A DNA stretch of 64,000 bases, from the NCBI GenBank assembly GCA_025765595.1, contig JAIVFH010000021.1:327969-391968 (forward strand), given 5' to 3'. Of the stretch, positions 11,632-22,185 are shown piece after piece. The translations under genes were made by a program, and so were the position numbers. The stretch is from Obelidium mucronatum (Eukaryota > Chytridiomycota > Chytridiomycetes > Chytridiales > Chytriomycetaceae). The stretch's first letter is position 1. Every line of letters starts with the position of its first letter. The notes beneath the pieces were generated by a model. The model ran no database searches. It was not told the DNA's origin and was given only the letters and a program-made list of their open reading frames with translations.

Positions 11632-11675
11632 GCAGTGCAGTGGATTGAATCCGCTGTATATTCAAACAAAAAACA

Positions 11676-13017
11676 ATGTCCTTCAGCCAAGTGCCGCCCG
11701 AGATTCTCGACGACATTTTGGTTCTTTTGCCACTCAGCGCCGACTTGTTTTCCGTCGCTTTTGCGTCAAAAAGCCGCTTGGCGCCAGTGATTCTCGACTC
11801 AGCGGCGTTTGTGCAAAGACACTTCAAGCGCCAGCTGCACTCAACGACGCCTTCTGCGTGGGACTATTTAGAGAATGCTGGCATCAAATACGACCGCTTC
11901 CTCGCGCTGCCGCTGAACTACAAACACGTTGTGTACTATACGGTCCTTACTGCCAGCGACTGGATCAACGTAAACAGAACTGGAAACGATCGGTCACTGA
12001 ATCGAATGTGGTCTTTTCGATGGAATATGCCATCCTGAACATGCCTTCGAAACCATCAAAACGCTACTGCAATCCTACAATTTGAATCCCTCTGCCAACA
12101 ACAACCGACCGATTCGATGGGCTTCCAGAAACGGGCATTTTAAAGTAGTTCAACTTTCTGCTATCTCTTCCGGAAGTGGATCCAGCCGCTGTTAATAATC
12201 TGGCGTTGGAAGGCGCATGCTACTTTGGCCACGTTCAGATTGTCGAGCTGCTGTTGGCTGATACCCGTGTCTCCCCGACATCCAAAAACCATGCAGCAAT
12301 CTGTTTGGCAGCTGAAATGGGACACGCTGAAGTTGTTAGAGTGCTGCTGGAAGATGGGCGGACCGACCCAAGCACATACAACGACTTGCCGTTGCGTGAC
12401 GCTGTTAAAGGAAATCATGTATCAGTAGTCAAGTTATTGTTGAATCATCCGAAAGTGAATCCTGGTTTGGGTGCAGATCGGAATTCACCCTTGAATGTTG
12501 CTTGTGAGTTTGGGTATTTCGAAGTTGCCAGTCAATTACTCAAGCATCCGAGAGTGAATCCCTGCCTCTTTCAATAGTGAATGCCTCTCAAAAGCATTTC
12601 ATAACGGTCATATGGATATTGTTGTCTTATTGTTGGATGATGGGAGAGTCCGTGTTGGTGCTTTGGCCGGAAAGATTTTGGAACGAGCGTGTCAGGATGG
12701 CGATGTTGGTATTGTTCGGCGTATTGTAGGTAATCCCGGGCTTCTGGAAACTTCTTACAGATTTTTCATCGAGAGTCATTCAATTGGCTTGTAAAGCTGG
12801 AAGTCAAGAAATATTGGGAGCTCTCTTTTCTTGTGATGAGATTCATACTTCTGCGATTGTGAGGGCGGCTTATGATAGCGCTGCTGTAAATTTTCAATTG
12901 GATTCACTGAGCGCAAGTGACGATCAAGCCGTTTTGGCTAAGGAAGTGGCCAAAGTTATGAACAACCAAGCAATGTTGGAGGCACTTGAGCAGCTCTCTT
13001 CTCCAAAAACCGATTAA
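11676..13017 (+). CDS. F-box protein with ankyrin repeats, frame broken
   Basis: An F-box-like helix set opens the protein (VPPEILDDILVLLPLSADLFSVA), suggesting an SCF-type adaptor. Ankyrin repeats follow, with units such as GHVQIVELLLADTRVSP, GHAEVVRVLLEDGRTDP, NHVSVVKLLLNHPKVNP and GYFEVASQLLKHPRVNP, about 34 residues each. The repeats continue through the frames at about 12050–12170, 12600–12780 and 12784–13017. At least four one-base slips interrupt it, near 12000, 12155 (one T too many), 12570 and 12765 (in a T run). Joined, it would be about 440 residues. The short intronless ORF at 27246 has a related F-box start. Pseudogene or assembly error cannot be told apart here. Confidence 0.6.
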
Positions 13018-13153
13018 AAAAAAACTGTTTTTATTCTTTACACGAAACGAAACAAGAGACATGGACGAAAAGGCAAAGAAAAAAAAGGGGGGGTCAATAA
13101 ACGAATCCGATGTATAGAAAAAATGAAAATTCAAACCACATCAATACCACCCC

Positions 13154-14691
13154 TTATTCTTCGTTCTCTTCTTCCAGCTTCTTTACCTTTCCTTCCACTT
13201 TCAAGTCGACTCCAGTAACACGCTTGTAAATGTCCTTGACATCAACACAGGTGGTTTCAAAGTGGGACGTAGCATCGTAACTCTTTGAGATAAGGTTTGG
13301 TCCTCCACACCGCTTGCCAATGGCTCGTAAATGTCATCCACGTGGACAAACTTTTCGACAATCGGACCCAAAAGAGCAAGTCCAGCCTGCAAGTCAGCTT
13401 CAGCATTACCCGCCGAAGAAACAACAGTGCTGACAATAGCAACAAAGTGTCCAGCAGACGCAACACTGTGGGCGGCAGAGACAGCAGCAATGTAGATATC
13501 GTGGTTACGACCAATCTGCTTTTGTGGAATAACAATCTGGACGGAATCGGCATCACCAGTTTCTGGGATGGGATGGTTCAAGAGAACAATCGCGCGGACG
13601 ACTTGTCCAACTTTCTTGACCTTGTCTGGGAAGTAAGAAGCGTCACCGATGACGAGGTTCGCCTTGACGGTTTCGCCTTCAGATTTGACTCCGACGAATT
13701 TACCGTTTTCGTAAATGACTTCATCGACTGGCTTGTTGAGCATGAAAGTTCCTCCGTGAATAGCAGAGAGACTGGGTGTAGAATAAACAAGTCATTAAAA
13801 AAATATGAGTTCCTGGTAACATTCAATATAGGAAGGTATGCCTTACCGAGCGAAACCTTGTGGCAACTCTCCCAAACCGTGGACAGGGTAAATGTATGGA
13901 CTCTTTCCATATCTGGCCATGGAGTTCATGTACAAGCAAATTCTCTCATAAGTGTCCTTGGCAGGCTTGTTGACATACTCGTCATCCAAGTGCAAAGCAA
14001 GAGCATGTCCAATAAAGTCACGGGTACCCTCTTCGAGTCCAAACTTTTCGTAAACAGCCGCAACAGTAACCGTGTTCAAATCGAGGCCTTGTTGTGTGGC
14101 TGGGTTCGCAAAGTCGTAGTTTTGGATAAACTCGAAAAAGTTCTTGACGCGGTTCTTTTCAAGCAGAGACATGAGTGGGGAGGTTAAGGCTTCGGCGTTG
14201 GAGGATGGGACTTTGGAGATTTTGCCGTCACGGTAGACAAAGGAGCCTTCGACTTGGCGGAATTCGAGGTAACGAGTCACGTCGGTGTGGTATAAGATGT
14301 CAACGAATTCACCTGTTTTTTTTTGGTCAATTTGAATTTTTAAAAAAAAAACGGTAGCTACAGGAGAGTGAGGGGGAGGTAGTTACCAGAAGCCATGGCA
14401 AACTTTGGAATGAGGTCAACGTTGTACTCTCTGTCCTTTCCAAGGGACTCTGGGGCAGCAGCTCCAGCCTTGAACTTGGCATAGAGCTGGTTCAAGTGAA
14501 GAGAAGCAGTGGATCCACCGTAGTAGTCTGTTTGTGAAATATTTTAAGGAAGAGGCCCACATTCACAAATTAACTCCAACTTTACCGTTACGATCAATCT
14601 GCAAAACCTTCTTTCCTTCCACCGACAAAAGTCCAGAGAGAATGCATTCGGTAAGACCAGTGCCAAGCACGATAACGTCGTATTGTTCGTC
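13154..14691 (-). CDS. GDI1: Rab GDP-dissociation inhibitor
   Basis: Extracts GDP-bound prenylated Rab GTPases from membranes and recycles them; essential in yeast. Diagnostic segments are [49 protein letters not shown] and GDASYFPDK, with the C-terminal [13 protein letters not shown] and DIYKRVTG. Introns are 13772..13846, 14313..14386 and 14528..14585. Exon 2 begins right after the start Met of normal GDIs, so the first exon may be a bare ATG. A candidate ATG|GTTTGT lies at 15027..15029, unproven. Near 13303 one T is missing (the frame reads TLSQRV where TFISKS is expected). This is striking in an essential gene and points to a sequence error. Confidence 0.85.
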
Positions 14692-15243
14692 CTGGTTGTT
14701 TGACAAAGCGTCAAAATTGGGGTGAATTTAAGGGGGGGAAGGCGATAGAGTGGCAAGGGCCGACAGATGGAAGGTAGTCAAAACACCAGACGGTTTAATA
14801 GTTGATCGCTATCAATTCAAGATGGGAACACATGACGTGGAATCTGGAAGTCGACTGATTCAATTTGTGCAATCATTCCACTTAATTCGGATCCAGCAGC
14901 CGCAACAAGGGCCACATACGCCAGCTCAATCGATCATGAAAATTTACACATCCACAGATCATCTACCCGCGATGGTTGTAGTCGATGGCAATGATTAGAT
15001 TGAGTGCAAAGTGTGTAAATACAAACCATTTTTGAATAAATTGAAAAAGAGTGATTTCCCTTTTTTGCACGCGACACTATTATTAAACTACCCGCCCCTT
15101 CATTTGCAACACGACTGTTGTTTTTCTGAGCGTTTAAATACTTATACTGGGTTAATCTTGGTTCTGCACTTTCTTTATGTAAGCCAAACGATAACATAAT
15201 GTTCTAACATCCAAAGAATAAAAAAAGCCAAACAGGAACACTT
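14692..15243. other. Gap between Rab GDI and MYND–RING gene
   Basis: Holds the presumed first intron and 5' region of the Rab GDI gene. An open frame on the + strand (14750..14998, first ATG at 14821) overlaps it but resembles no family I know and starts at a TTG. I do not call it a gene. Confidence 0.35.
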
Positions 15244-16307
15244 TTACAATTGATTCAAAACGAATTTACAAAACTTTTCGACGCGTTGCTTGTTTGCGGC
15301 ATCCCAGGGAGTCTCGTAGAGTTTGCATTTCTTCACCAACCCCTTCACTGTTCCTTTTGACCCAAAGCCAAATGAGATAGAATGAGATAGTCATAGCATC
15401 CATGACCGTGGCGGTTCATTTCAAGGACCTGATTCGCACACCGAATTGCACTCTCATAGTCCTGGTCATAGAATCTCGTCACAGACATCAAAGACAAAAT
15501 AAGTGCAATTGAAGCACCGTCATCGGGGTGTAAATAAGCAAGAGCGTCCACCAGGAATCGATGAGCCTGTTCATATTTTCTCAGCCGTATGCACGCTTTG
15601 GCTGCAACCTGGCGAACAACGCAAGATACATAATCGACGCCGTTTACAGAAAGAACACCCACAGCAGTTGAAATCACTTCTTCGTATTTGCCTTCCAACA
15701 ATAGCAAGTCAACCCACATTACTTTCACGTCTCTTTCTTCAGCAAGTCCTTCCACTTTGACAATCTCCTCGCGGGCGAGCTTGCAGTACAACTGAATTCT
15801 TGCTTGCGTCACTGAATAGACTGGATCTTCTGCGGTCATTGGCACGCCCACACTTAGATCCAAGCTGTTTGCTCGATAGATAAACATGACTGCTTTTTGG
15901 TAAACAAACTCAGTAAAGTCCCCTCCCTTCACTAAAGCCCGACACACTGGACACGAGTTTCGGATTTTGCCAGCAACGCCAGCATTGGATCTCTCAAGCT
16001 GATTCAGACACGGCCCACAAAACACGTGGTTACAACCAAGAGCAACGGGAGACTGTGGGGGATCCAAGCAAATTGCACAAATATCTTCGGCTTGCTCGAC
16101 ACCTTTTTCCAAGAGAGTTTTGCGGAAAGCTGCTTCGTCACATGACTTTTGTCGGTGTGTTGCGGTTTCGTTGCAGGTTTGCTTGTGTTTTGATTTCCAA
16201 GCAGCTTTCTGACAGTTTTGCGAGCAGTAGAAAGCGCATTGGCATTTTGAACAACGAAGGAGAGTGGCGGCTGGTTGGTGGCAATGGTCACAGGTTGGGT
16301 CAAGCAT
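15244..16307 (-). CDS. MYND zinc finger + RING finger protein with TPR-like tail
   Basis: The N-terminal MYND finger (CDHC…CSKCQCAFYCSQNCQ…H-x3-C) is followed by a C3HC4 RING finger at about residues 77–122 (CAICLDPP…CNHVFCGPCLNQ…CPVC). About 200 helical residues with a TPR-like pattern follow. A MYND–RING pair suggests a protein-binding ubiquitin ligase. The frame slips by one base near 15355 (one base missing in GAACAGTGAAG compared with the paralogue). After this the true C-terminus, including LYETPWDAANKQRVEKF, runs to the stop at 15244. The truncated paralogue at 16345 confirms that tail. Confidence 0.75.
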
Positions 16308-16344
16308 TTGAAGTAAGGATATTTATTGGTTCAAAAGAAATATT

Positions 16345-17000
16345 CTACAGTTGATTCAATACAGATTCACAAAACTTCTCCACGCGTTGTTTGTTTGAAG
16401 CATCCCAAGGTGTCTCGTAGAGTTTACATTGCTTCACCAAACCCTCCACGTGTTCTTTATGACCCAAAGCCAAAAAAACTGCATCCTCTCTTGCATCACT
16501 GAATAAAGCGGATCGTCTTCAGTCATTGGCAGTCCAACAGTTGGGTTCAGTCGGTTTGCACGTTGGAGAAACGTGGCGGCCTTTTTGTATACAAACTGTG
16601 GAAAGTTGCCTTACTTCACTGGGGCCCGACACGTTGGACAAGATTTTTCCATTCGAGCTTCATTATCGACGACAATAATAAAGCTCTGGAACTGAGTCAA
16701 ACAAGAACCGCAAAACACGTGTTTACAAGCCAGGGCCACACGAGACAGTGGCGGATCCAAGCAAATTGCACAAGTATCTTCGGATTGCTCCACAGTTTTT
16801 TCTAAAAGAGTGCTGCGGAGGTCGGCTTCGTCTGATGATTTTGCGAGTTGCGATGCAAATGCGTGACAGAATTGTTTGTGTTCGGATTTCCACGCGGCTT
16901 TTTGGCATTTTGGAGAGCAGTAAAACGCGCATTTACACTTTGAGCAACGAAGCAGAGCTGCGCCTGGCTGGCGGCAATGGTCGCAGGTTGGGTCGAGCAT
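16345..17000 (-). pseudogene. Truncated MYND–RING paralogue
   Basis: A tandem copy of the preceding gene. The MYND and RING fingers are intact (CDHCRQPG…; CAICLDPPLSRVALACKHVFCG…CPTCRA), but a TAA follows PVK at 16611..16613. Homology continues in frame after that stop (GNFPQFVYKKAATFLQRANR) and then jumps over about 500 bp of the paralogue, the whole TPR-like region, to the shared last segment (LYETPWDASNKQRVEKF, stop at 16345). It could still express a 129-residue MYND–RING stub. Confidence 0.65.
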
Positions 17001-17053
17001 TTTTGATTTTTTTATTACTGTGGTATAAGAATGTACATTTATTTATGAAATAA

Positions 17054-17090
17054 CCGAGCCCGTGGCTCCCCCCCACTCATAGTGAGTCAC
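17054..17090 (-). repeat. G-rich inverted repeat, left copy
   Basis: Read on the minus strand this is GTGACTCACTATGAGT followed by a G run, AGCCACGGGCTCGG. It matches 18129..18165 on the plus strand (GTGACTCATTATGACA, then a G run, AGCCGCGGGCTCCCGG). The two copies face each other across about 1.04 kb. Confidence 0.6.
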
Positions 17091-17269
17091 CAAATAAAGT
17101 ATAATTTTTTGACTGGGTGAACCTTTTTGGTTTTCGGACAACTGCAAGAGACTTCTATTTTCATCAATTGGACGTTTTAGATCCAGAGTGACAACAGCCA
17201 GTTGGTAGCCCCAGCAACAAGCGTCTTGCGCATTCTACAGAAAGTAATAGGGCAAAAGGTGGTAAATTG

Positions 17270-17386
17270 ATGAAGGTTGATGCCGAAGGTGATGATGATA
17301 TTGTGGCTACGCCCAAGAAAAGAGTTTTGCCCTGTGGAATATGCAGTGCGACAAACCATAATCAAAAAACATGCCCAAACAGATAA
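17270..17386 (+). CDS. CCHC zinc-knuckle fragment, possible transposon remnant
   Basis: A short frame ends with CGICSATNHNQKTCPNR, a C-x2-C-x4-H-x4-C zinc knuckle preceded by a Lys-rich and an Asp-rich patch. Such C-terminal knuckles occur in Mutator-like (MULE) transposases and in some nucleic-acid-binding proteins. The frame is open upstream to about 17250 with no good start, and the whole sits between inverted G-rich repeats. A degraded mobile element is plausible but unproven. Confidence 0.35.
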   Translation: MKVDAEGDDDIVATPKKRVLPCGICSATNHNQKTCPNR

Positions 17387-17604
17387 CAGTGATTCAGTGA
17401 AACGGCATTGTGAGTTTTATTTGACGTGGCCACTACTCTTTCCACTTTTTCCTCCTTTTTTGTTAAAAATCAAAATAAATTCTGATTCTGAAGTTGCAGA
17501 CATCGTAAGGATATCTCTTTATAGGTCTTCATAAAAGGGTTTTGATTATTCCCAGTGTTTAATGACCGAGACGCGACAGACGTGACAGAGACCGATGGAA
17601 AGGG

Positions 17605-17900
17605 GTGAAATCATCAACCCACCTACGGCGATCAAGCAAATACGACTCAAAGCGAGTGCCATACATTTCGGTGACTTTGCGAGGAGAAGGGGGTTGTATC
17701 TTTGAACCCACCTATGCCTGAGCAGATGTTGCTGGAATCACCTGTCATTCGGTGCATCTGTGACGAGAAGGGGGTTGTAATTATCGAACCCACCTACGCT
17801 CAAGCAGATGTCGGCTCGAATCGCGTGCCCGTTTTGTGCATCTGTGACGAGAAGGGGGTTGAAGTCATCGAACCCACCTATGCTCAAGCAGCTGTAGTTC
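17605..17900 (+). repeat. Tandem array of about 82–89 bp units
   Basis: The marker GAACCCACC (first unit CAACCCACC) occurs at about 17615, 17704, 17786 and 17870, and GAGAAGGGGGTTG precedes it by a fixed distance. GGGTT and AACCC flank about 11–12 nt, so each unit can form a hairpin. Read as protein on the + strand, two units give ICDEKGVxxIEPTYAQAxV in frame; coding status is unknown. Confidence 0.6.
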
Positions 17901-18033
17901 GCATCCCTCAAAATGAATCCAACAAACAATGATATTTTCCTAGCAGTGTACTTTAACAATAGCAGTGTACTTTAACAAGAGGGTTTTATTAACATTTTCG
18001 TTCACACAGTCCTTACAAGGTTTATATGCATCG

Positions 18034-18180
18034 GACATGGGGGGAGCCCGATGGGGGGAGCCGTATAACACAGCTCTCCTGATGCCTCAAAACGGCTCCC
18101 GGGGAGCCGTAGACACTTTGGGCTCCCCGTGACTCATTATGACAGGGGGGAGCCGCGGGCTCCCGGGGAGCCCGATTGGA
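18034..18180. repeat. Cluster of GGGGAGCC motifs and palindromes
   Basis: The motif GGGGAGCC and its complement GGCTCCCC recur at least eight times in about 145 bp, including the palindrome CGGCTCCCGGGGAGCCG. The right inverted-repeat copy (18129..18165) lies inside. The base composition is far more G-rich than the surrounding DNA. Confidence 0.6.
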
Positions 18181-18198
18181 ATTTCCTTTATTTATTTT

Positions 18199-19906
18199 TT
18201 AATATTTCATGTGCACAGATTTAGTGGCTGAGAATTCATTCATCGCCTCTAACCCGCATTCTTTTCCGTATCCTACGAAGTTGCGTTTAACAGATTAATT
18301 AAAACCATTTGACTTACCGCTTCCTTTGATACCACCAAGCGGCAAGTAAGGTGGAGTATCGTTATAAGTATTTACCCACTGCATATCGACGAAGTCAGTG
18401 CTCATTTACAACTAGTTTCGCGTTTCGACTTACCACAAAACCAGCCTTGAGTCCATGCACTGCGATATTCGCCTCTTTCAAGCTGTCCGTGAAAACTCCA
18501 GCAGCTAAACCATAACGGACTCTATTCGCTCTTTCAACAGCTTCCTCCATTGTTTTGAATGGTCTCAAGATGGCCAAGACAGGCCCAAAGACTTCCTCCT
18601 GTGCAAGCGAATCATGATCTCCCACATTTGATACAATGGTGGGTTCAATGAAATAACCGCGACTTCCAAGCCTCGAGCCTCCATAGTCCAACTTGCCACC
18701 ACGTTGTACAGCCGCTTGAATAACATCCAGAATCCGCAAACAGGCCACCTCATCCACAACTGGGCCCACTCGAGTACTTTCCTGCAGCGGATCCCCCACT
18801 CTCAACTCCCGTGTCTTGTTTCTCAAAATTTCTAGCACGGCATCATACACAGATTCATGCACCAATAATCTCGATCCTGCGCAGCAGTTCTGTCCAGCAT
18901 TCGAAAAGGCAGCATCAACATCGTGAGAAACAGCCCTTTCAAGATCAGGTGCGTCCTTATGAATAATAATTGAATTTTTGCCGCCCAACTCGAGTGTTGC
19001 TTTTCGAGGATATGGATATGCAAGACTTGATGCAACTTTGGAGCCAGCGATTGTGGAGCCAGTAAAACTTATTTTATGAATTCCGTCGTGTTTGCATAAA
19101 AGAGAGCCAATAGTTTGGTCTCCGAGAAGAACATTGATGACGCCGGGAGGAAAGTATGGTTTTGCAAGAGATGCGAGGATGAGTGTTGAGAAGGGGGTTT
19201 GTGGGGATGGTTTAAGAATGACCGTGTTTCCGGAAGCGAGAGCAGGCGCTAGTTTCCAAGATGCAAGGACTGATTTTAGTTTAGTTTTACTTGCTGTCAG
19301 ATCTGCTCCTGCTAAGGGAATTTAGCTACTTACGCAGCGGATAGTTGAAACTGGTGATTAATCCACATACTCCAATCGGCTCGCGTCGGGTAAAAGAGTT
19401 ATGTGTTGGTAATTGTGCAAAGGAACGGCCATGGTTCTTGTCAGCGGCACCTGCAAAGAATCTGAAGCATTCAACACTGGCATCCACATCAAACTAATAA
19501 CCAGAGTTTATGTCTCAATGAAAACAATGGCTATAACCTCTCACCTTCGAGTCAGCGATCGGTTTTCCAACAATAGCTTCGCTAAAGCCAAGGAGGTCCT
19601 TGTCTCGTTCTATTGTCTCAGCTAAAACAAGCAGAGCGTCTCTAGGTTGAATTAATAAATACTCTAGTTTTGGAGTTGCGTAAGATACCTTCGCATAGCA
19701 CCAGACCATGAAGCCCAATCACCCTCAAAAGCGCAAGTTGCATGCTGAACAGCTTCATCAACCAACAAAGGAGTTGCATCAAAAGTTTCTAACAATATTT
19801 GCGAGTTGCTTGGATTGGTAAGTACTCTGCTTGGAGCTGAGTTTACAGAACCAACGAATGCATTGTTGACGAAACTTGAACGAAAAGGAAGCAGCCGATT
19901 TATCAT
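18199..19906 (-). CDS. NAD(P)+-dependent aldehyde dehydrogenase
   Basis: Oxidises aldehydes to carboxylic acids. Read exon by exon: SFVNNAFVGS at the N-terminus, then KPIADSK, CGLITSFNYPL, WKLAPALASGNTVILKPS and ISFTGSTIAGS. The general-base Glu is in TLELGGKNS, the catalytic Cys in FSNAGQNCCAGSRL, followed by EEVFGPVLAI and NDTPPYLPLGGIKGSG, ending KSVHMKY. At least five short introns are visible, for example GTAAGT after GLKAGFV and GTAAGTC after GIKGSG. Length of about 475 residues is normal. The aldehyde substrate is not evident; it is nearest in feel to broad-specificity and betaine/aminobutyraldehyde types. No frame break noticed. Confidence 0.85.
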
Positions 19907-19993
19907 AAAGATATTATTTTAAGTTATTAGTTATTATTTATTCTATATTAATGCTTTTAAACGATATATGCGAAAGATAATTATGGCTGAGTA

Positions 19994-20857
19994 TTACGTT
20001 CTCCAGAACATGAACCAAGTTTTTAGCACTGGAGTTAGCGAGAGAACAAATATGGGATTTAGAACCATATCAGATGCAAATAGTATCGAACCGATCCCGT
20101 CGAGCCAAGAGGGCATTGCGTCCCGTCCTGATGTAAGCAACACAATTCCGCCAATTCCCCAAGGAACATAACAGACGAATAAACTACCACACATTAAAAC
20201 ACAACCCCGTAGCAACCTTCGCTCCGTCAAAATTTTAAACTCCGTTTGTTCCTCCTCACTCTGGGCAAGTGTGGCCACAGATTCCAAAATCATGGTTGAG
20301 TATTTGTAAGCAAAGTAATAAACCCCTCCCATAACCGCCCCGACTACGATCCCGTAGAACCTTAAATGCAGAGTAGTCACAAAATACTTCCTCGTCTCTT
20401 CTGGCATTGTCGATTCGTAAACTGTCCAAATCACAGTCGACAGAATCACTGCCAAACAACCACCCCACGCAGTATACACAGCCATATTCTTGATTCGCTC
20501 TCGAAAGGGGTGGATAATGAACAATCGTTCCAGCGAGAGTAGCAAATGAGTCAGAAACAAGATCTCGTAAAGGATAATTGAAGTGCTCCTTTCGCCATCA
20601 AGCCACAGCCAGCGGGTGGCTTCCTTGTCAATCAATGCAGCAATGATCCCAGAGCCCCGCATGAGAGAAAGTATTAAGCATTGGATGGTAAGCGACCGCA
20701 TGAGTTGGTTCAATCTAGAGGCTTTGAGACCAAGCGCATGGCGGCACTGGTGGTATCCAATAAGGACCACAAGATTGAGGATTATTCCAAGGATACTGAT
20801 TGGCAGCAGTACAGTGTAGACAATGATTTGGTAAACAGATAACCCAGATAAGCCCAT
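19994..20857 (-). CDS. Rhodopsin-like seven-helix receptor
   Basis: A single-exon ORF of about 287 residues from the ATG at 20857, with seven hydrophobic spans. Span 1 ends with an Asn (GIILNLVVLIGY), as in class A GPCRs. Span 3 ends LSLERLFIIHPF, at the position of the DRY motif. Span 7 ends DMVLNPIFVLSL, resembling NPxxY with F for Y. The third cytoplasmic loop has a charged EEEQTEFKILTERRLLRG stretch. This supports a G-protein-coupled receptor; the ligand is unknown. Class A-like receptors are rare in Dikarya and commoner in zoosporic lineages. Confidence 0.6.
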   Translation of the reverse strand: MGLSGLSVYQIIVYTVLLPISILGIILNLVVLIGYHQCRHALGLKASRLNQLMRSLTIQCLILSLMRGSGIIAALIDKEATRWLWLDGERSTSIILYEILFLTHLLLSLERLFIIHPFRERIKNMAVYTAWGGCLAVILSTVIWTVYESTMPEETRKYFVTTLHLRFYGIVVGAVMGGVYYFAYKYSTMILESVATLAQSEEEQTEFKILTERRLLRGCVLMCGSLFVCYVPWGIGGIVLLTSGRDAMPSWLDGIGSILFASDMVLNPIFVLSLTPVLKTWFMFWRT

Positions 20858-21048
20858 GTAATAAAATATTATTAATGGAAAGTATTTTAGCAAAAAGCCA
20901 CACCAACCGGTAAGACTAGGTTAAGAAAGTCTTAGGATTCATGATCGTCGCTTTCAGCACCGTTCTTCTATCGTCAGACGGCATGTTTTAATCAATCTGT
21001 TTTTCATTTGAGCTCTTAAAAAATCAATCAAAACTTGAAACCTCAAGA

Positions 21049-21741
21049 ATGGATTCCGCACTCTCCAACACCCTTCAACCCGGAGGCTGCTTAACAGTAG
21101 CAACGGGACAACTTAATCCAGCCACCGGAGCAGTCAACATCACCATGGTATCTCTGCCACAAATCAGACCAATCAAAACGGATGGCACCTCCACCAACTT
21201 TACGTACCCAGGGCTAGATCTAACAATTCTCCACTTCTGGGGGAAAAAACCACCAGCAGACCGAAGCTGCACAGTCCTTGAATACGCAACTCAAGATTCC
21301 TTGCGTCCCAATTTGGTGTCTCCATACCGAGCCATCGAAATTGCTGATATCAAACCCGAGGGGGTGCTCTACAGCTTTGAGTTCTCGTATACTGTGGGAT
21401 GCCCTTCGTATCCAAGCACAGTTGGGGATGGTAGCTTTTATCTTCAGATCTACGGACAAAGCCACACAAAAAAATCCAGTGATGTTGCGAAGTGGAATCC
21501 AATTCCTTTTTCGATTGATTTTCCATTGCTTGAGATAAATGGTACCGCTGATGCGCTTGTGAGTGTTATTAAGGGTAGCGATATTGGGCAGAATGGAGCG
21601 AAGCTTGTTCTCGAATGCCCACGCGCTGTAACGACAACTACAACGACTACCGCACTCCCGTCCAAAACTTCCGAAGCATTCGGATTTAAGTCGTTTTGGG
21701 CTGCTTTATTTTTAGGCCTCCTTCTTGTGACAATCATTTGA
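21049..21741 (+). CDS. Surface-protein family member with a C-terminal hydrophobic tail, 230 residues
   Basis: One uninterrupted ORF. The body has LQPGGCLTVATG, NFTYPGLDLTILHFW and YTVGCPSYPS. A Thr-rich linker follows (VTTTTTTTALP), then a terminal hydrophobic segment (FWAALFLGLLLVTII) that fits a GPI-attachment signal or tail anchor. Several N-x-S/T sites suggest glycosylation. There is no N-terminal signal peptide in this frame, which conflicts with a GPI model unless an upstream exon is missing. It is a paralogue of the gene at 22630; shared landmarks are PGGCL, LHFW/MHFW and VGCPSYP. Confidence 0.6.
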   Translation: MDSALSNTLQPGGCLTVATGQLNPATGAVNITMVSLPQIRPIKTDGTSTNFTYPGLDLTILHFWGKKPPADRSCTVLEYATQDSLRPNLVSPYRAIEIADIKPEGVLYSFEFSYTVGCPSYPSTVGDGSFYLQIYGQSHTKKSSDVAKWNPIPFSIDFPLLEINGTADALVSVIKGSDIGQNGAKLVLECPRAVTTTTTTTALPSKTSEAFGFKSFWAALFLGLLLVTII

Positions 21742-22185
21742 ATGTCGTGTGAAACAAATAAACAATGACAATTTGAAGTGTAGCTTCCTTGATGGTGCTG
21801 TATTAGATTCAAGGTGGTTGTGGCAACAGTGCGCTCTTTGTTCGTATGTCACAGGCCTGAATGAGCACTTAAAAATGGGCACTTAAAAACACTGTTTACT
21901 AATCCTGAAAGCACGAACGATGAAAACTATCAGGAAGAAGATAACTGCGTGTTAAATAATTGAATCAATGTCGAATTTCGTCGAAGTGCTTGCATCCCGC
22001 TGATGGCACAACTAGAGACCAACTTAAATTCCAACCAAGCACTTGTATTCAATCACGTGCACTTGCATCGCGTTTTCCGTGGCGTTTTTAAGAAATTCGA
22101 GTGCTTAAAATGCCGAAATGGTATAAAAACACGTACATTTTCCTTCTCGCAACACCCAAAAACTAACCATCCAAAAAAAATAACC
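21742..22185. other. Intergenic with promoter of the Cys-rich gene
   Basis: Contains repeated GCACTTAAAAA and (A)AGTGCTT/CACTTG words between about 21855 and 22100, and a CACGTG box near 22056. No ORF with support. Confidence 0.35.
22121..22128 (+). promoter_or_regulatory. TATA box upstream of the Cys-rich gene
   Basis: GTATAAAAA lies about 60 bp before the ATG at 22186, a normal distance for a TATA-driven fungal promoter with a short leader. Confidence 0.45.

Noticed and set aside
14750..14998. 82-codon + strand ORF beside Rab GDI
   Set aside because: It starts at TTG with the first ATG at 14821, lies over the presumed GDI leader, and has no recognisable family. Not enough to call a gene.
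17605..17900. The 82-bp array as a CRISPR-like array
   Set aside because: The unit is a continuous degenerate tandem repeat without distinct repeats and unique spacers, and the context is eukaryotic.
17605..17900. GGGTT…AACCC units as tRNA T-arms
   Set aside because: No acceptor stem, D-arm or anticodon arm can be placed around them, and the loop is too long.
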